A stretch of 64,000 nt of DNA from Ameyamaea chiangmaiensis (GTDB taxonomy: Bacteria > Pseudomonadota > Alphaproteobacteria > Acetobacterales > Acetobacteraceae): contig NZ_BAPT01000038.1 in assembly GCF_025995235.1 (NCBI RefSeq), positions 120,444-184,443 of the forward strand, written 5' to 3'. Position numbers and translations under genes: made by a program. This document shows positions 43,217 through 51,564 of the stretch, one piece after another. The notes below the pieces were generated by a model that was not told where the DNA came from, ran no database searches, and was given only the letters and a program-made list of their open reading frames with translations. Every line of letters starts with the position of its first letter. Position 1 is the first letter of the stretch.

Positions 43217-44764
43217 TCAGAACAGTTCGATGTGGCTCTTGAAGCCCAGCATGGCCTGATTGCGCAGGCCGATCTGTGCGCCGGGGTTGAAATAGTACTG
43301 AAAGTCCGGTGCGAACGTGATGCCCCGGAAGACGTGGATCTGATACATCGCCTCAATGACCGCGCCGTAGGTCTGCGGCAGCAGCGACCCGTTGGGAATC
43401 GCCAGACCCTGCATGGCATACAGACGTTCGGTCTTCGTCAGTTTTCCCGATACCCGGACATAGGAAAAATTGATCCCGAACGCGTCCTGCGGCCGCGAAC
43501 CCCAGAACCCGCGATCGAGCATGCCGAAGCTGTATTGCTGGCCACGGGTCTGGGTTTGCTCGTTATTGAAATAGGCCGTCCCGATCAGGGTGATGCCGGC
43601 TTCTGGCGCGCCGCCGGGATGGTGATAGACCATCTGGTCGGCCAGCGCCCACGCCGACCACGAACCATGCACCGTGCGGGCGGGTAGCCCGGTCAGCGCA
43701 AACGGGTTGCCGTTCCCGTCGTAGTAGGTGTCCTTGTGATCGGCCGTATCGCGCGCGTAGCCTAGCTTGTAGTGCCCGGGCAGTGTGCCGTGGGCGAACA
43801 CCGGTTCCCAGCCGAGTTCGACCGGAATCGCCTCACCGTCGATATCCGCGCCATTGAACTTGAAGCCCGTGCGATATTGCTGGACGCCGTAGATGCTTTG
43901 CGACTGCGAGAAATAGACGCCGACCTGGAGGTAGGTGTGCGGGCTGGGACGACCCCGCAGACGCAGTGCCCAGTTCGCGTCCGGATAGGACGCATGCGTC
44001 GTGTTGTCCGACGATGCCTTGGGGTTACCGCAGAACGAGTTGTTCATGAAGTTGCAGTAGAGCGGATTGGACGAGAAATCGCTGAGGAACGACATGCGCC
44101 CGGCGGCGGCATCGAAACGCCCCTTGGCCATCGTTTCTTCGGCGTAGGCATAGACCAGATGGACGACGACATTGCCACCGCCGCCGTAGATTTCCTGGCT
44201 CGGGTTGAGATTGTCGCCGAACATCCGGCTCGCCGGAATGCCGTAGCGCCCGACGATCACGGCGTGGGTGGACAGACCTCGCACACCCGCCAGACGTTCC
44301 CAGTCAATGTCGTTCTCGATCGAGTATTGCCCGGCAGTGCTCGCCCCCTGACGCAGCCCGTAACCCTTGGTGGGCGCCGTGATCATGCCGGACATCTCGT
44401 TCGTGTTGTCCAGCAGCAGCGCCACGCCACGCTCGCGCAGCCACGAGTTCCAGCCGTACGGGTCCGGCAGAAGCGCTTCGGGGCGCGGCAAGGGCGGCAC
44501 GGCCTCCTTCTCGAACTTGTCCGCGCCCAAGGGTGTGTTCACGCGCTCGGACGGATATTCGTTTGTCTGGTCCGGTGCGGCGTGATCCCAATTGTAGCGC
44601 GCGCGCGGCGTGGCCACGACGTGGGTGGTTTTTCCCCGCGTCGTGATTTTCTGGACGGCGGCGGGTTCTGCCCGGGCGGCGCCGGTATAGCCTGGCCATG
44701 AAGCGGAAAAAAGCGTGAGACAGGCAGGAAATGTGAATGCGACGGCGAGAGAAAGACGGGCCAT
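43217..44764 (-). CDS. OprB-type carbohydrate porin
   Basis: A 515-residue outer-membrane porin with an N-terminal signal (MARLSLAVAFTFPACLTLFSASW). The N-terminal OprB pattern appears as LPDPYGWNSWLRERGVALLLDNTNEMSG. Alternating strands such as SFLSDFSSNPLYCNF, HTYLQVGVYFSQSQ and ITFAPDFQYYFNPG, with a terminal Phe after HIEL, fit a beta-barrel inserted by BAM. OprB porins pass glucose and other sugars and fit with the periplasmic glucose and polyol oxidation of this organism. The linker between signal and barrel (residues 30-90) is Pro/Thr-rich. A candidate promoter is noted upstream. Confidence 0.93.
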   Translation of the reverse strand: MARLSLAVAFTFPACLTLFSASWPGYTGAARAEPAAVQKITTRGKTTHVVATPRARYNWDHAAPDQTNEYPSERVNTPLGADKFEKEAVPPLPRPEALLPDPYGWNSWLRERGVALLLDNTNEMSGMITAPTKGYGLRQGASTAGQYSIENDIDWERLAGVRGLSTHAVIVGRYGIPASRMFGDNLNPSQEIYGGGGNVVVHLVYAYAEETMAKGRFDAAAGRMSFLSDFSSNPLYCNFMNNSFCGNPKASSDNTTHASYPDANWALRLRGRPSPHTYLQVGVYFSQSQSIYGVQQYRTGFKFNGADIDGEAIPVELGWEPVFAHGTLPGHYKLGYARDTADHKDTYYDGNGNPFALTGLPARTVHGSWSAWALADQMVYHHPGGAPEAGITLIGTAYFNNEQTQTRGQQYSFGMLDRGFWGSRPQDAFGINFSYVRVSGKLTKTERLYAMQGLAIPNGSLLPQTYGAVIEAMYQIHVFRGITFAPDFQYYFNPGAQIGLRNQAMLGFKSHIELF

Positions 44765-44888
44765 CTAGCGGCTGGCCGGTCTATAGATGGAGTGGCCTGT
44801 CGTCATCGTCATGGCGATTACCTTTTTGTTCTTGTGCATGTGCGGAAATGACGCAACGAACCGGGTAAAGTTCGATACGACTCTCACT

Positions 44889-44919
44889 ATTATAACGAAA
44901 TCGGGCATCTCCGTGGCAA
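44889..44919 (-). promoter_or_regulatory. Candidate sigma-70 promoter for the porin gene
   Basis: On the minus strand TTGCCA (44919-44914) and a perfect TATAAT (44894-44889) are separated by 19 bases, a little longer than ideal. The -10 lies in a locally AT-rich stretch unlike its surroundings and about 125 bases before the porin ATG. Inferred from sequence only. Confidence 0.45.
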
Positions 44920-44951
44920 GCGGCCCGATCGGTGGCTGTGTCGCAGCTCTA

Positions 44952-45842
44952 TTATCGCGGCGTCAGTGTCACCGATACCGGACAGTGATCGGAGAGGTGC
45001 GGCTTCTCTGTCGCCGGTTCTTGGTAGGTCAAGACGCGCAGACTTCCGGTGTCGAGCCACTGGCGGGCCTGATTCCCCAGAAGGATGTGATCGATGAAAT
45101 ACTCGCCGCCCCAGCAGGGGCTGGCAAGTCCGGCCGTCGTCAGGGTCAGCGCGCCGCCCTGCTGCGCGAGCGATTGATAGAACGGATCACCGGACGTCAT
45201 GCGGCGGTTGAAGTCGCCGATGATGGCGAACGGCTCACCCTCGTCCTGCCGCTCCAGCACCCAGTTGTCGAGCACGGCAAGCTGCTGGCGCAGGATCGGA
45301 CAGGAGTGGCCCCGTTCGCCGAGCGGATCGTCCCAGCACCCCGTCTTGAGGTGCACGACCAATACTCGCAGGGCGTGCGGGCCGTTATGCACAGTAACGT
45401 CCAGGCCGCTGCGCAGATGGTGGGCGGCCGCCTTGTCGGAGACGTCTAGCTCCCGAAGGGTGGGATTGCGTGTAACGGTCCAGGGCCGCTTTATGGCCAG
45501 ACCGACCTTCTGCACCACGTCGTCATCGGTCAGCACGACCGAATAGAGCGGCGTCGGGAACAGCCGCTGTGCCGCCTTGACGTCGTCGACTTCCTCGATC
45601 CCCACAATGTCCGCATCGAGACGGCGCGCGTAGGCCTGCAGTCGGGACAGGTCGGCCTCGCTATGCCCGATGACGTCCGGCGGGAGGGCCGGATCCCCCG
45701 CCGCCCGGCTGGTCAGCCACGCCAGGTTCCACGTCGCCAGTTTAAGGGGGACTGCGTCGACATGGGCGGGAAAACATCCCAGTGCCACGCACACGAGGCC
45801 GCGACACAGGGATCGCGTCCCATACCTGCGCGCGTCCGTCAC
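44952..45842 (-). CDS. Exported endonuclease/exonuclease/phosphatase-family protein
   Basis: A 296-residue EEP-superfamily protein with an N-terminal export signal (LCRGLVCVALGCFPAHVDA) and the fold's motifs: ATWNLAWL, GIEEVDD (metal Glu), VVHLKTGCW, IGDFNRRM (Asp/Asn pair) and the terminal LSDHCPV (His). The family includes nucleases, sphingomyelinases and phosphatases. Its exported nature suggests a periplasmic or secreted nuclease or phosphodiesterase, but the substrate is not clear. Cysteines in WDDPLGERGHSCPIL and ASPCWGGEYF may form a disulfide. It follows the carbonic anhydrase gene after ten bases and is likely co-transcribed. Confidence 0.88.
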   Translation of the reverse strand: MTDARRYGTRSLCRGLVCVALGCFPAHVDAVPLKLATWNLAWLTSRAAGDPALPPDVIGHSEADLSRLQAYARRLDADIVGIEEVDDVKAAQRLFPTPLYSVVLTDDDVVQKVGLAIKRPWTVTRNPTLRELDVSDKAAAHHLRSGLDVTVHNGPHALRVLVVHLKTGCWDDPLGERGHSCPILRQQLAVLDNWVLERQDEGEPFAIIGDFNRRMTSGDPFYQSLAQQGGALTLTTAGLASPCWGGEYFIDHILLGNQARQWLDTGSLRVLTYQEPATEKPHLSDHCPVSVTLTPR

Positions 45843-45852
45843 AAGGCCGCCG

Positions 45853-46539
45853 TCATGCCGCGGCGGACGTCTCCAGACGCGACAGTGCTTCGTCCACGCT
45901 GATGCTCTGCCGCGTCTGCTCGTCCAGAACGGTCACGGCACCGGTTTCGATGTCGTAGAACCAGCCCTGAAGAATGAGAGTGCCGCGAGCGAGAGCGGCG
46001 GCAACGGCCGGATGCGTGCGCAGGTGCGCGATCTGCAACAGGACGTTCTGCTCGGCCATGCTCTGCACCGACGCCGGACCGGCACTGGTGGCCTCCAGCT
46101 TTGTCGCGATCACCGCGCGTGCGGCTTCGGCATTGCGCAGCCACGACCGTACGGTCGGCATGCTGTCCAGCGCCGAGGGATCGGGATTCAGAAGCGCCTT
46201 CATGGCGCCACAGTCCGAATGGCCGCAGACGATGATGTGCGACACACCCAGCGCCATCACGGCATATTCGATCGCCGATGAAACGCCGCCCAGCATCTCG
46301 CCATAAGCGGGGACAATGTTGCCGATGTTGCGCAGGACGAACAGTTCGCCGGGTTTGGTCTGGGTGATCAGGCTCGGGTTCACGCGGCTGTCGGCGCACG
46401 CGATGAAGAGTGTGTCCGGCGACTGCCCGTCGGCGAGTTCCGCGAACAGTTCCTTCTCCTTCGGAAACACGTCCGTGTTGAAGGTCTTGACCCCGTGAAG
46501 CAGTTCGATCAGCGACGCGCGAGCGGATGTGTCGGCCAT
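45853..46539 (-). CDS. Beta-class carbonic anhydrase
   Basis: A 228-residue beta-carbonic anhydrase with the zinc ligands Cys48 (IACADSR), His107 and Cys110 (CGHSDCGAMKAL) and the Asp50-Arg52 dyad. It hydrates CO2 to bicarbonate in the cytoplasm, supplying carboxylases such as acetyl-CoA carboxylase (accA is about 8 kb away). The ATG at 46539 has a near-perfect AAGGAGG Shine-Dalgarno, which rules out the longer frame. An inverted repeat GTCAC/GTGAC lies about 80 bases upstream. Confidence 0.96.
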   Translation of the reverse strand: MADTSARASLIELLHGVKTFNTDVFPKEKELFAELADGQSPDTLFIACADSRVNPSLITQTKPGELFVLRNIGNIVPAYGEMLGGVSSAIEYAVMALGVSHIIVCGHSDCGAMKALLNPDPSALDSMPTVRSWLRNAEAARAVIATKLEATSAGPASVQSMAEQNVLLQIAHLRTHPAVAAALARGTLILQGWFYDIETGAVTVLDEQTRQSISVDEALSRLETSAAA

Positions 46540-46618
46540 GGTAGTCCTCCTTGAGCAAGGGTGTCGGTTCCGCTCCGGCGTCGCCGGGAGGGCGACATGA
46601 AACGAAGCGAGACCTGTG

Positions 46619-46633
46619 GTCACCCCATGTGAC
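46619..46633. promoter_or_regulatory. Inverted repeat upstream of carbonic anhydrase
   Basis: GTCAC (46619-46623) and GTGAC (46629-46633) are inverse complements around a 5-base centre, in the 259-base gap between the carbonic anhydrase start and the alaS stop. The position suits an operator, but five-base arms also arise by chance. The rest of this gap is AT-richer (46655-46780) and probably carries the promoter. Confidence 0.3.
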
Positions 46634-46798
46634 GTTGTCCAACTTGCGACAAAAGCCCGAGATCATACCCTTTACGAAAAAACCGGCCCTGGCAACGATA
46701 TGTCATCCATGACTCATCGTGAGATACGAACTATACACGAAAATCATGGAATTTCCGTAATATAGGCGACTTACTCACAGACTTGCCAACAGGCCTGT

Positions 46799-49456
46799 TC
46801 AGGCCCCGGCCGCCAGCAGAGTCCGGATCGCATCGAACGCGGCGTCGACCGCGGTGGCATCGGGACCACCGGCCTGGGCCATTTCCCGCCGTCCTCCACC
46901 GCCTTTCCCGCCGAGCGCCACGCTCGCCGCGCGCACCAGCGCCACCGCGTCCTGTGTCGGGACCAGGTCCGGCGTCACATGGACGACGACGCTGGCCTTG
47001 CCTTCCGCCGTCGACGCCAGCGCGATGACGCCCGAACCCAGCTGCTTGCCGATGGTTTCGGCCAGGGTCTTGAGTTCACGCGGCGGCACATCGCCGAGAT
47101 TGCGCGCCGCGAACGACACGCCGCCAACCGTCTCGGCGGCCGGAGGGGCCCCCCCGGTCGTGGCGCCGCCCGTCACGAGTTTGCGCTGAAGCTCGGAAAT
47201 CTGCCGCTCCATCGCGCGACGTTCGTCCAGAATGGCGGCCAGACGCTCGGGTGCATCGGCGGTGCCGACGCGCAACATCGACGCCATCTGGGACAGACGC
47301 TGTTCCGCCAGCAGTGCGGCTTTCTCCGCCGCCACTCCGGCGACAGCCTCGATCCGACGCACGCCTGCCGACACACCGCTTTCGGAGACGATGCGGAACA
47401 GGCCGATATCGCCCGTTCGGCCGACATGCGTGCCGCCGCACAGTTCGATCGAATATGCCTTGCGCCCGTCCTCGCCGTCGCCCATCGACACGACGCGGAC
47501 CTCGTCGCCGTATTTTTCGCCGAACAAGGCCATCGCGCCGTCCTTGACCGCCTGCTCGGGCGTCATGGAGCGTGTGGATACGGCCGAATTTTCGCGAATG
47601 CGCGCGTTTACCGAGGCTTCGACCGCGGCGAGCTCATCAGCCGTCACGGGACGCGGCTGGCTGATGTCAAAGCGCAGCCGCTCCGGCGCATTCAGGCTGC
47701 CTTTTTGCGTCACATGCGTGCCCAGAGCGCGCCGGAGTGCCTCATGCAGCAGATGCGTTGCCGAATGGTGGGCCCGGATGGCCGAGCGGCGGTCATGGTC
47801 GACCGCCGCCGTCACCGCCAGACCGGGGCGTACCTCGCCCTCGATCACGGTGCCGTAATGGACCAGAAGGTCGCCGGCCTTCTTCTGGGTGTCGGTGATC
47901 GCGACGCGCACGCCCGGCGCCGACAGGATGCCGGTGTCGCCCACCTGACCACCGCTCTCGCCATAAAACGGCGTCTGGTTCAGCAGTACCGCGACCCCGG
48001 TGCCCGGGCCGGCGGATGTGACCTCGCGGTTTCCCTCGACCAGCATCGTGATCTCGGCGTCGGCCGTCTCGGTTTCGTAGCCCAGGAATTCGGTGGCACC
48101 GAAGCGGTCCCGCGCCTCGAACCAGATCGTCTCCGAGGCGGAGTCGCCCGACCCGACCCAGGCGGCCCGTGCGCGCGTGCGCTGTTCGGACATGGCGGTG
48201 TCGAAACCCGCCACATCGACGCTGCGCCCCTGTTCGCGCAGAGCGTCCTGCGTCAGATCGAGCGGGAAGCCGAACGTATCGTACAGCTTGAACGCGACGG
48301 GGCCCGGCAGAGCCTCGCCATTGCCCAGCCGGCCGGTTTCGTCGGCCAGAAGGGCAAGCCCGCGTTCGAGCATCGCCTTGAAACGCTCTTCTTCCCAACG
48401 CATCGTCTCGACGATCAGCGCCTCGGCCTGAACCAGCTCGGGGTATGCGGCCCCCATCTGCCGGATCAAGGCTGGGACCAGACGGAAGAACACCGGCTCT
48501 CGCGTGCCCATCATGTGCAGATGCCGCATGGCGCGGCGCATGATGCGGCGCAGGACATAGCCGCGCCCGTCCTTGGACGGCAGGACGCCGTCAGCGATCA
48601 GAAACGCGGTCGACCGCAGATGGTCGGCCACTACACGGTGACTGGCCTTGAACGCTCCGTCCGGGTCCTGTCCGGTGACGTCGGCCGACGCCAGGATCAG
48701 CGCACGCAGGGTGTCGGTATCGTAATTGTCGCGCTTGCCCTGGAGAATGGCGGCGAATCGTTCTAGCCCCAGGCCGGTGTCGATGGACGGGCGGGGCAGG
48801 GGCGTGCGCGTGCCCGGCGGATCCTCGAAGAACTGCATGAACACGAGGTTCCAGATCTCGACGAAGCGATCGCCGTCTTCATCCGGCGAGCCGGGTGGGC
48901 CGCCGAAGACGTCCGGGCCGTGGTCGTAGAAGATTTCCGAGCATGGGCCGCAGGGGCCGATGTCGCCCATGCGCCAGAAATTGTCGGACGTCGGGATGCG
49001 GATGATCCGGTCATCCGGAAGGCCGGCGATCTTGCGCCACAGGGCGGCGGCTTCCTCGTCCTCGGAATAGACCGTGGCCAGAAGCTTGTCCTTCGCAAGA
49101 CCAAAGTCCCTTGTGATGAGCGTCCATGCCAGCTCGATCGCGCGCTCCTTGAAGTAGTCGCCGAACGAGAAATTTCCCATCATCTCGAAAAAAGTATGAT
49201 GGCGTGCCGTGTACCCGACATTGTCCAGATCGTTATGTTTGCCGCCCGCGCGAACCACTTTTTGCGCGGTCGTCGCACGCTGATATGGGCGCGTCTCAAG
49301 GCCGGTGAAGACGTTCTTGAACTGCACCATTCCGGCGTTGGTGAACAGAAGCGTCGGGTCGTTACGCGGAACAAGCGGCGATGACGGGACGATCTGATGA
49401 TCGTTCGATGCGAAATAATCGAGGAACGTCGCGCGGATATCGTTGGTGCTGGTCAT
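46799..49456 (-). CDS. alaS: Alanyl-tRNA synthetase
   Basis: An 885-residue AlaRS of normal length. The class II core includes FTNAGMVQFKNVFTG and HHTFFEMMGNFSFGDYFK. The editing domain has the zinc-site HHSATHLLHEALR and CGGTHVGRTGDIG. The C-Ala domain follows after a coiled coil (ILDERRAMERQISELQRKL) and a short Gly/Thr-rich linker. It charges tRNA-Ala and clears Ser/Gly mischarging. It lies 69 bases after gtrA on the same strand. Confidence 0.98.
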   Translation of the reverse strand: MTSTNDIRATFLDYFASNDHQIVPSSPLVPRNDPTLLFTNAGMVQFKNVFTGLETRPYQRATTAQKVVRAGGKHNDLDNVGYTARHHTFFEMMGNFSFGDYFKERAIELAWTLITRDFGLAKDKLLATVYSEDEEAAALWRKIAGLPDDRIIRIPTSDNFWRMGDIGPCGPCSEIFYDHGPDVFGGPPGSPDEDGDRFVEIWNLVFMQFFEDPPGTRTPLPRPSIDTGLGLERFAAILQGKRDNYDTDTLRALILASADVTGQDPDGAFKASHRVVADHLRSTAFLIADGVLPSKDGRGYVLRRIMRRAMRHLHMMGTREPVFFRLVPALIRQMGAAYPELVQAEALIVETMRWEEERFKAMLERGLALLADETGRLGNGEALPGPVAFKLYDTFGFPLDLTQDALREQGRSVDVAGFDTAMSEQRTRARAAWVGSGDSASETIWFEARDRFGATEFLGYETETADAEITMLVEGNREVTSAGPGTGVAVLLNQTPFYGESGGQVGDTGILSAPGVRVAITDTQKKAGDLLVHYGTVIEGEVRPGLAVTAAVDHDRRSAIRAHHSATHLLHEALRRALGTHVTQKGSLNAPERLRFDISQPRPVTADELAAVEASVNARIRENSAVSTRSMTPEQAVKDGAMALFGEKYGDEVRVVSMGDGEDGRKAYSIELCGGTHVGRTGDIGLFRIVSESGVSAGVRRIEAVAGVAAEKAALLAEQRLSQMASMLRVGTADAPERLAAILDERRAMERQISELQRKLVTGGATTGGAPPAAETVGGVSFAARNLGDVPPRELKTLAETIGKQLGSGVIALASTAEGKASVVVHVTPDLVPTQDAVALVRAASVALGGKGGGGRREMAQAGGPDATAVDAAFDAIRTLLAAGA

Positions 49457-49525
49457 GGTGCGAGGTGGCTGGTCCGGATAATGGGCGCGCGGCAGGCGCG
49501 TGTGGTCCTGACGTAGCGCAGCAAC

Positions 49526-50053
49526 TTAGTCACGTCCATTGGCGGATGGGCGCTTTACCCGGAAGACCAGACGCCGCGACAGGCTGAAGTTGGCGAACAT
49601 CCCGGTCAACGCGCCGACGGCCAGCGCCAGAGGAGGATACGCCACGCACAGCGGCACGGTCAGGAACAGCGTGTACACCGCACTGCGGTTGAGCAGAAAA
49701 CCCACCGTGTTTGCGCCGAGAAAGTGCAGCCACTGGCGCAGAAGCCCGGCGTCGGAGGCAACATGCCGAAAGGTCCAGAGGCGATTGGCAAGCCAGTTCA
49801 GGCTGGCGGCAACGAAATAGGCGACGAACGTGGCCGTCATGAGACCGACCACCGGCCGCAGAAGATAGACGGTTCCCGCATCCCAGACGAAACCGAGCGC
49901 GCCGACACATCCGAACCGGAAAAACTGGGCAAGCGTCGCGCCCGCGGGGGCCAGTGCCTCGGCCGTTGGCGTAACGAGCGGGTCGACCGGAACCACATCG
50001 ACAGCCGGGTCGGCGGGGGGCGAGAGCGGGGCCGGATCAGAAGCGATGTCCAT
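49526..50053 (-). CDS. GtrA-family membrane protein
   Basis: A 175-residue protein with an acidic/Pro-rich cytoplasmic N-terminus (about 1-40) and four hydrophobic segments characteristic of GtrA: FFRFGCVGALGFVWDAGTVYLL, FVAYFVAASLNWLANRLWTF, FLGANTVGFLLNRSAVYTLF and LALAVGALTGMFANFSLSRRLVF. GtrA-like proteins are thought to flip or handle undecaprenyl-phosphate-linked sugars. No gtrB partner glycosyltransferase adjoins. The ATG (50053) and its GAGGAT Shine-Dalgarno come immediately after the T-run of the ompA terminator, so expression may depend on read-through. Confidence 0.9.
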   Translation of the reverse strand: MDIASDPAPLSPPADPAVDVVPVDPLVTPTAEALAPAGATLAQFFRFGCVGALGFVWDAGTVYLLRPVVGLMTATFVAYFVAASLNWLANRLWTFRHVASDAGLLRQWLHFLGANTVGFLLNRSAVYTLFLTVPLCVAYPPLALAVGALTGMFANFSLSRRLVFRVKRPSANGRD

Positions 50054-50064
50054 CTGATCCTCAT

Positions 50065-50097
50065 AAAAAAAAGGGGCGCCCAAGGGCACCCCTTTTT
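50065..50097 (-). terminator. Intrinsic terminator after the OmpA-like gene
   Basis: On the minus strand AAAAAGGGG pairs with CCCCTTTTT, with GCCC/GGGC pairing inside (one mismatch), followed by eight T's ending at 50065. It sits 20 bases after the OmpA-like stop. The T-run is followed directly by the gtrA Shine-Dalgarno and start. Confidence 0.88.
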
Positions 50098-50116
50098 CCC
50101 GAAATCCGGGACGAGA

Positions 50117-51250
50117 TCAGTGAAGAATGATCTCGACGCGACGGTTCTGCGGCTCGCGGGTGTTCGGACCCGTCGGCACCAGCGGGTGGGCCTCGCCGTA
50201 ACCGTGGATGTCGATGGCGTTCGCCGGGACACCGTCACGAACCAGCTCAGCCTTCACGCTGTCAGCGCGACGGATGGACAGGCCCATGTTGTACTTCTCG
50301 CCACGCGCACCGGGGTGAGCAGCCGAGTTGTCGGTGTAGCCGTTGACTTCGATGCGGGTCGTCTGGACGTGCGTCGAAGCCTGAGCTGCCTGGGCCACGA
50401 TCTCACGCGCACGCGAGGTCAGGACCGACTTGTCCCAGTCGAAGAACACCAGATAGGTGCGCGCGGGCGTCGGAGCCGGCGGAACGACGACCGGAGCCGG
50501 CGGCGGCGGCGGCGGAGCCGTATCGAAGGCGTAGCGGATGCCCACGTTGAACTGATGACGGAACGCGTGGTCGAAGTTCGCGTTGCCGGCGATCTTGCCC
50601 ATCGGACCATAGCTGGTCGAACGGAACGAGCCGTCGGTGAACGTCGTGCCCATCATGCGGTAGTCCGCCGTGACGGCCAGACCCGGGACGCCCGGAATAT
50701 CGTAGGCTGCGCCGACGATGCCCTGATAGGCGAAGCCGCCGTTCGTGCCGCCGATGCGGTTAACAACGCCGTTGGCGAAGTTCGTCTGCACCGGGTTGAA
50801 GTGCTGCCACAGGTAGCCGGCGCCAACGCCGACATACGGAGTAACAGGCACATTGATGCCGAACTGGGTCAGATCGATGTCGTACAGGACATTGATCAGG
50901 CCGCCGTATTCCTGCGTGCTGCCGCTGGTGCTGCCAGGAGCCGACGTGGCGCGCAGATGGTTGATCTGCGAGTAGTTGTAGACGCCTTCGACTTCAGCGC
51001 GCAGACCGTTGCCGAAGCCCCAGCCAACCGCGCCGCGGCCGGTGAAGCCGTCCTTGTGACGCAGACGAGCGCGCGACCCGGTCTGACCGCCCTCGAGCGT
51101 GCCATTGGAGAAGTGCCCGTGCTGGTCCTGCATCAGGTTATACCCGCCGCCGAGATCGACATACGGGCCCGTGATCGTGCTCGCCTGCGAGGCGGCGACC
51201 GGTGCTGCGGCGATCAGGGCCGTAGCGAGTAACGTCGAGCGTAGACGCAT
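50117..51250 (-). CDS. OmpA-family outer-membrane protein
   Basis: A 377-residue protein. It has a signal peptide (MRLRSTLLATALIAAAPVAASQAS), an eight-stranded barrel (about 25-245, from YVDLGGGYNLMQDQHGHF to FNVGIRYAF), a Pro-rich linker (APPPPPPAPVVVPPAPTP) and a C-terminal OmpA/peptidoglycan-binding domain (about 270-377, with FFDWDKSVLT, VNGYTDNSAAHPG and EPQNRRVEI). It links the outer membrane to peptidoglycan and is likely abundant. The ATG at 51250 has GAGGA upstream. The long leader and flanking inverted repeats suggest control at the message level. Confidence 0.95.
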   Translation of the reverse strand: MRLRSTLLATALIAAAPVAASQASTITGPYVDLGGGYNLMQDQHGHFSNGTLEGGQTGSRARLRHKDGFTGRGAVGWGFGNGLRAEVEGVYNYSQINHLRATSAPGSTSGSTQEYGGLINVLYDIDLTQFGINVPVTPYVGVGAGYLWQHFNPVQTNFANGVVNRIGGTNGGFAYQGIVGAAYDIPGVPGLAVTADYRMMGTTFTDGSFRSTSYGPMGKIAGNANFDHAFRHQFNVGIRYAFDTAPPPPPPAPVVVPPAPTPARTYLVFFDWDKSVLTSRAREIVAQAAQASTHVQTTRIEVNGYTDNSAAHPGARGEKYNMGLSIRRADSVKAELVRDGVPANAIDIHGYGEAHPLVPTGPNTREPQNRRVEIILH

Positions 51251-51334
51251 TTTTTCGTCCTCATTTATCATCATCAAGTTCGAGACGGCGCCACCAAGAA
51301 GGCATCGTCCCAGCGTGATGCAAAACCCCCTATA

Positions 51335-51360
51335 GAACCTAAGGTTCCGGCAGAGGAACC
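51335..51360 (-). promoter_or_regulatory. Three-arm inverted repeat in the OmpA-like leader
   Basis: On the minus strand the order is GGTTCC, six bases, GGAACC, three bases, GGTTC. The middle arm can pair with either neighbour but not both at once, so two exclusive hairpins are possible. The element lies 85-110 bases before the start codon, within the predicted leader. It may be a stability or switching element. The structure is read from sequence, the function is inferred. Confidence 0.5.
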
Positions 51361-51393
51361 CGTCTGACACCCCGGAAAAACGATCTCCCGTGA

Positions 51394-51415
51394 ACTGTGG
51401 TAATTTTAGCACAGT
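51394..51415. promoter_or_regulatory. Inverted repeat covering the candidate -10 of the OmpA-like gene
   Basis: ACTGTG (51394-51399) and CACAGT (51410-51415) are perfect inverse complements around an AT-rich 10-base centre that contains, on the minus strand, TAAAAT. This position would let a dimeric repressor block the promoter. No regulator is proposed. Confidence 0.45.
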
Positions 51416-51564
51416 CCGGAGCGCGGGAGGATTTGGGTGCATACGGGCGCCACATGCCGCAAATCTCAGCATTGCGTCTGTACAGAACAAAATGCCCAGC
51501 TGATAGGAACTTAACGCATGGCAGGGTAACGCCGACGTGTGCTTCTGCCCTGATTGGGGCAATA

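Larger units (their letters stand above)
51251..51564. other. 314-base intergenic region: leader and promoter of the OmpA-like gene
   Basis: No convincing gene is seen here. The part next to the OmpA-like ATG is a probable 5' leader holding the three-arm repeat at 51335-51360. A possible minus-strand -10 (TAAAAT, 51408-51403) lies inside the inverted repeat at 51394-51415, though no good -35 is visible. The remainder (about 51420-51564) lies between this promoter and the aroKB stop. I see no structured terminator for aroKB's convergent side. Confidence 0.6.

Noticed and set aside
44787..45449. 220-residue plus-strand frame starting in the porin promoter region
   Set aside because: It covers the antisense of the EEP nuclease and its first part is noncoding AT-rich DNA. 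No domain is seen.
46979..48766. 595-residue plus-strand frame
   Set aside because: Antisense of alaS.
49724..51232. 502-residue plus-strand frame
   Set aside because: Antisense of gtrA and the OmpA-like gene; it crosses a clear terminator.
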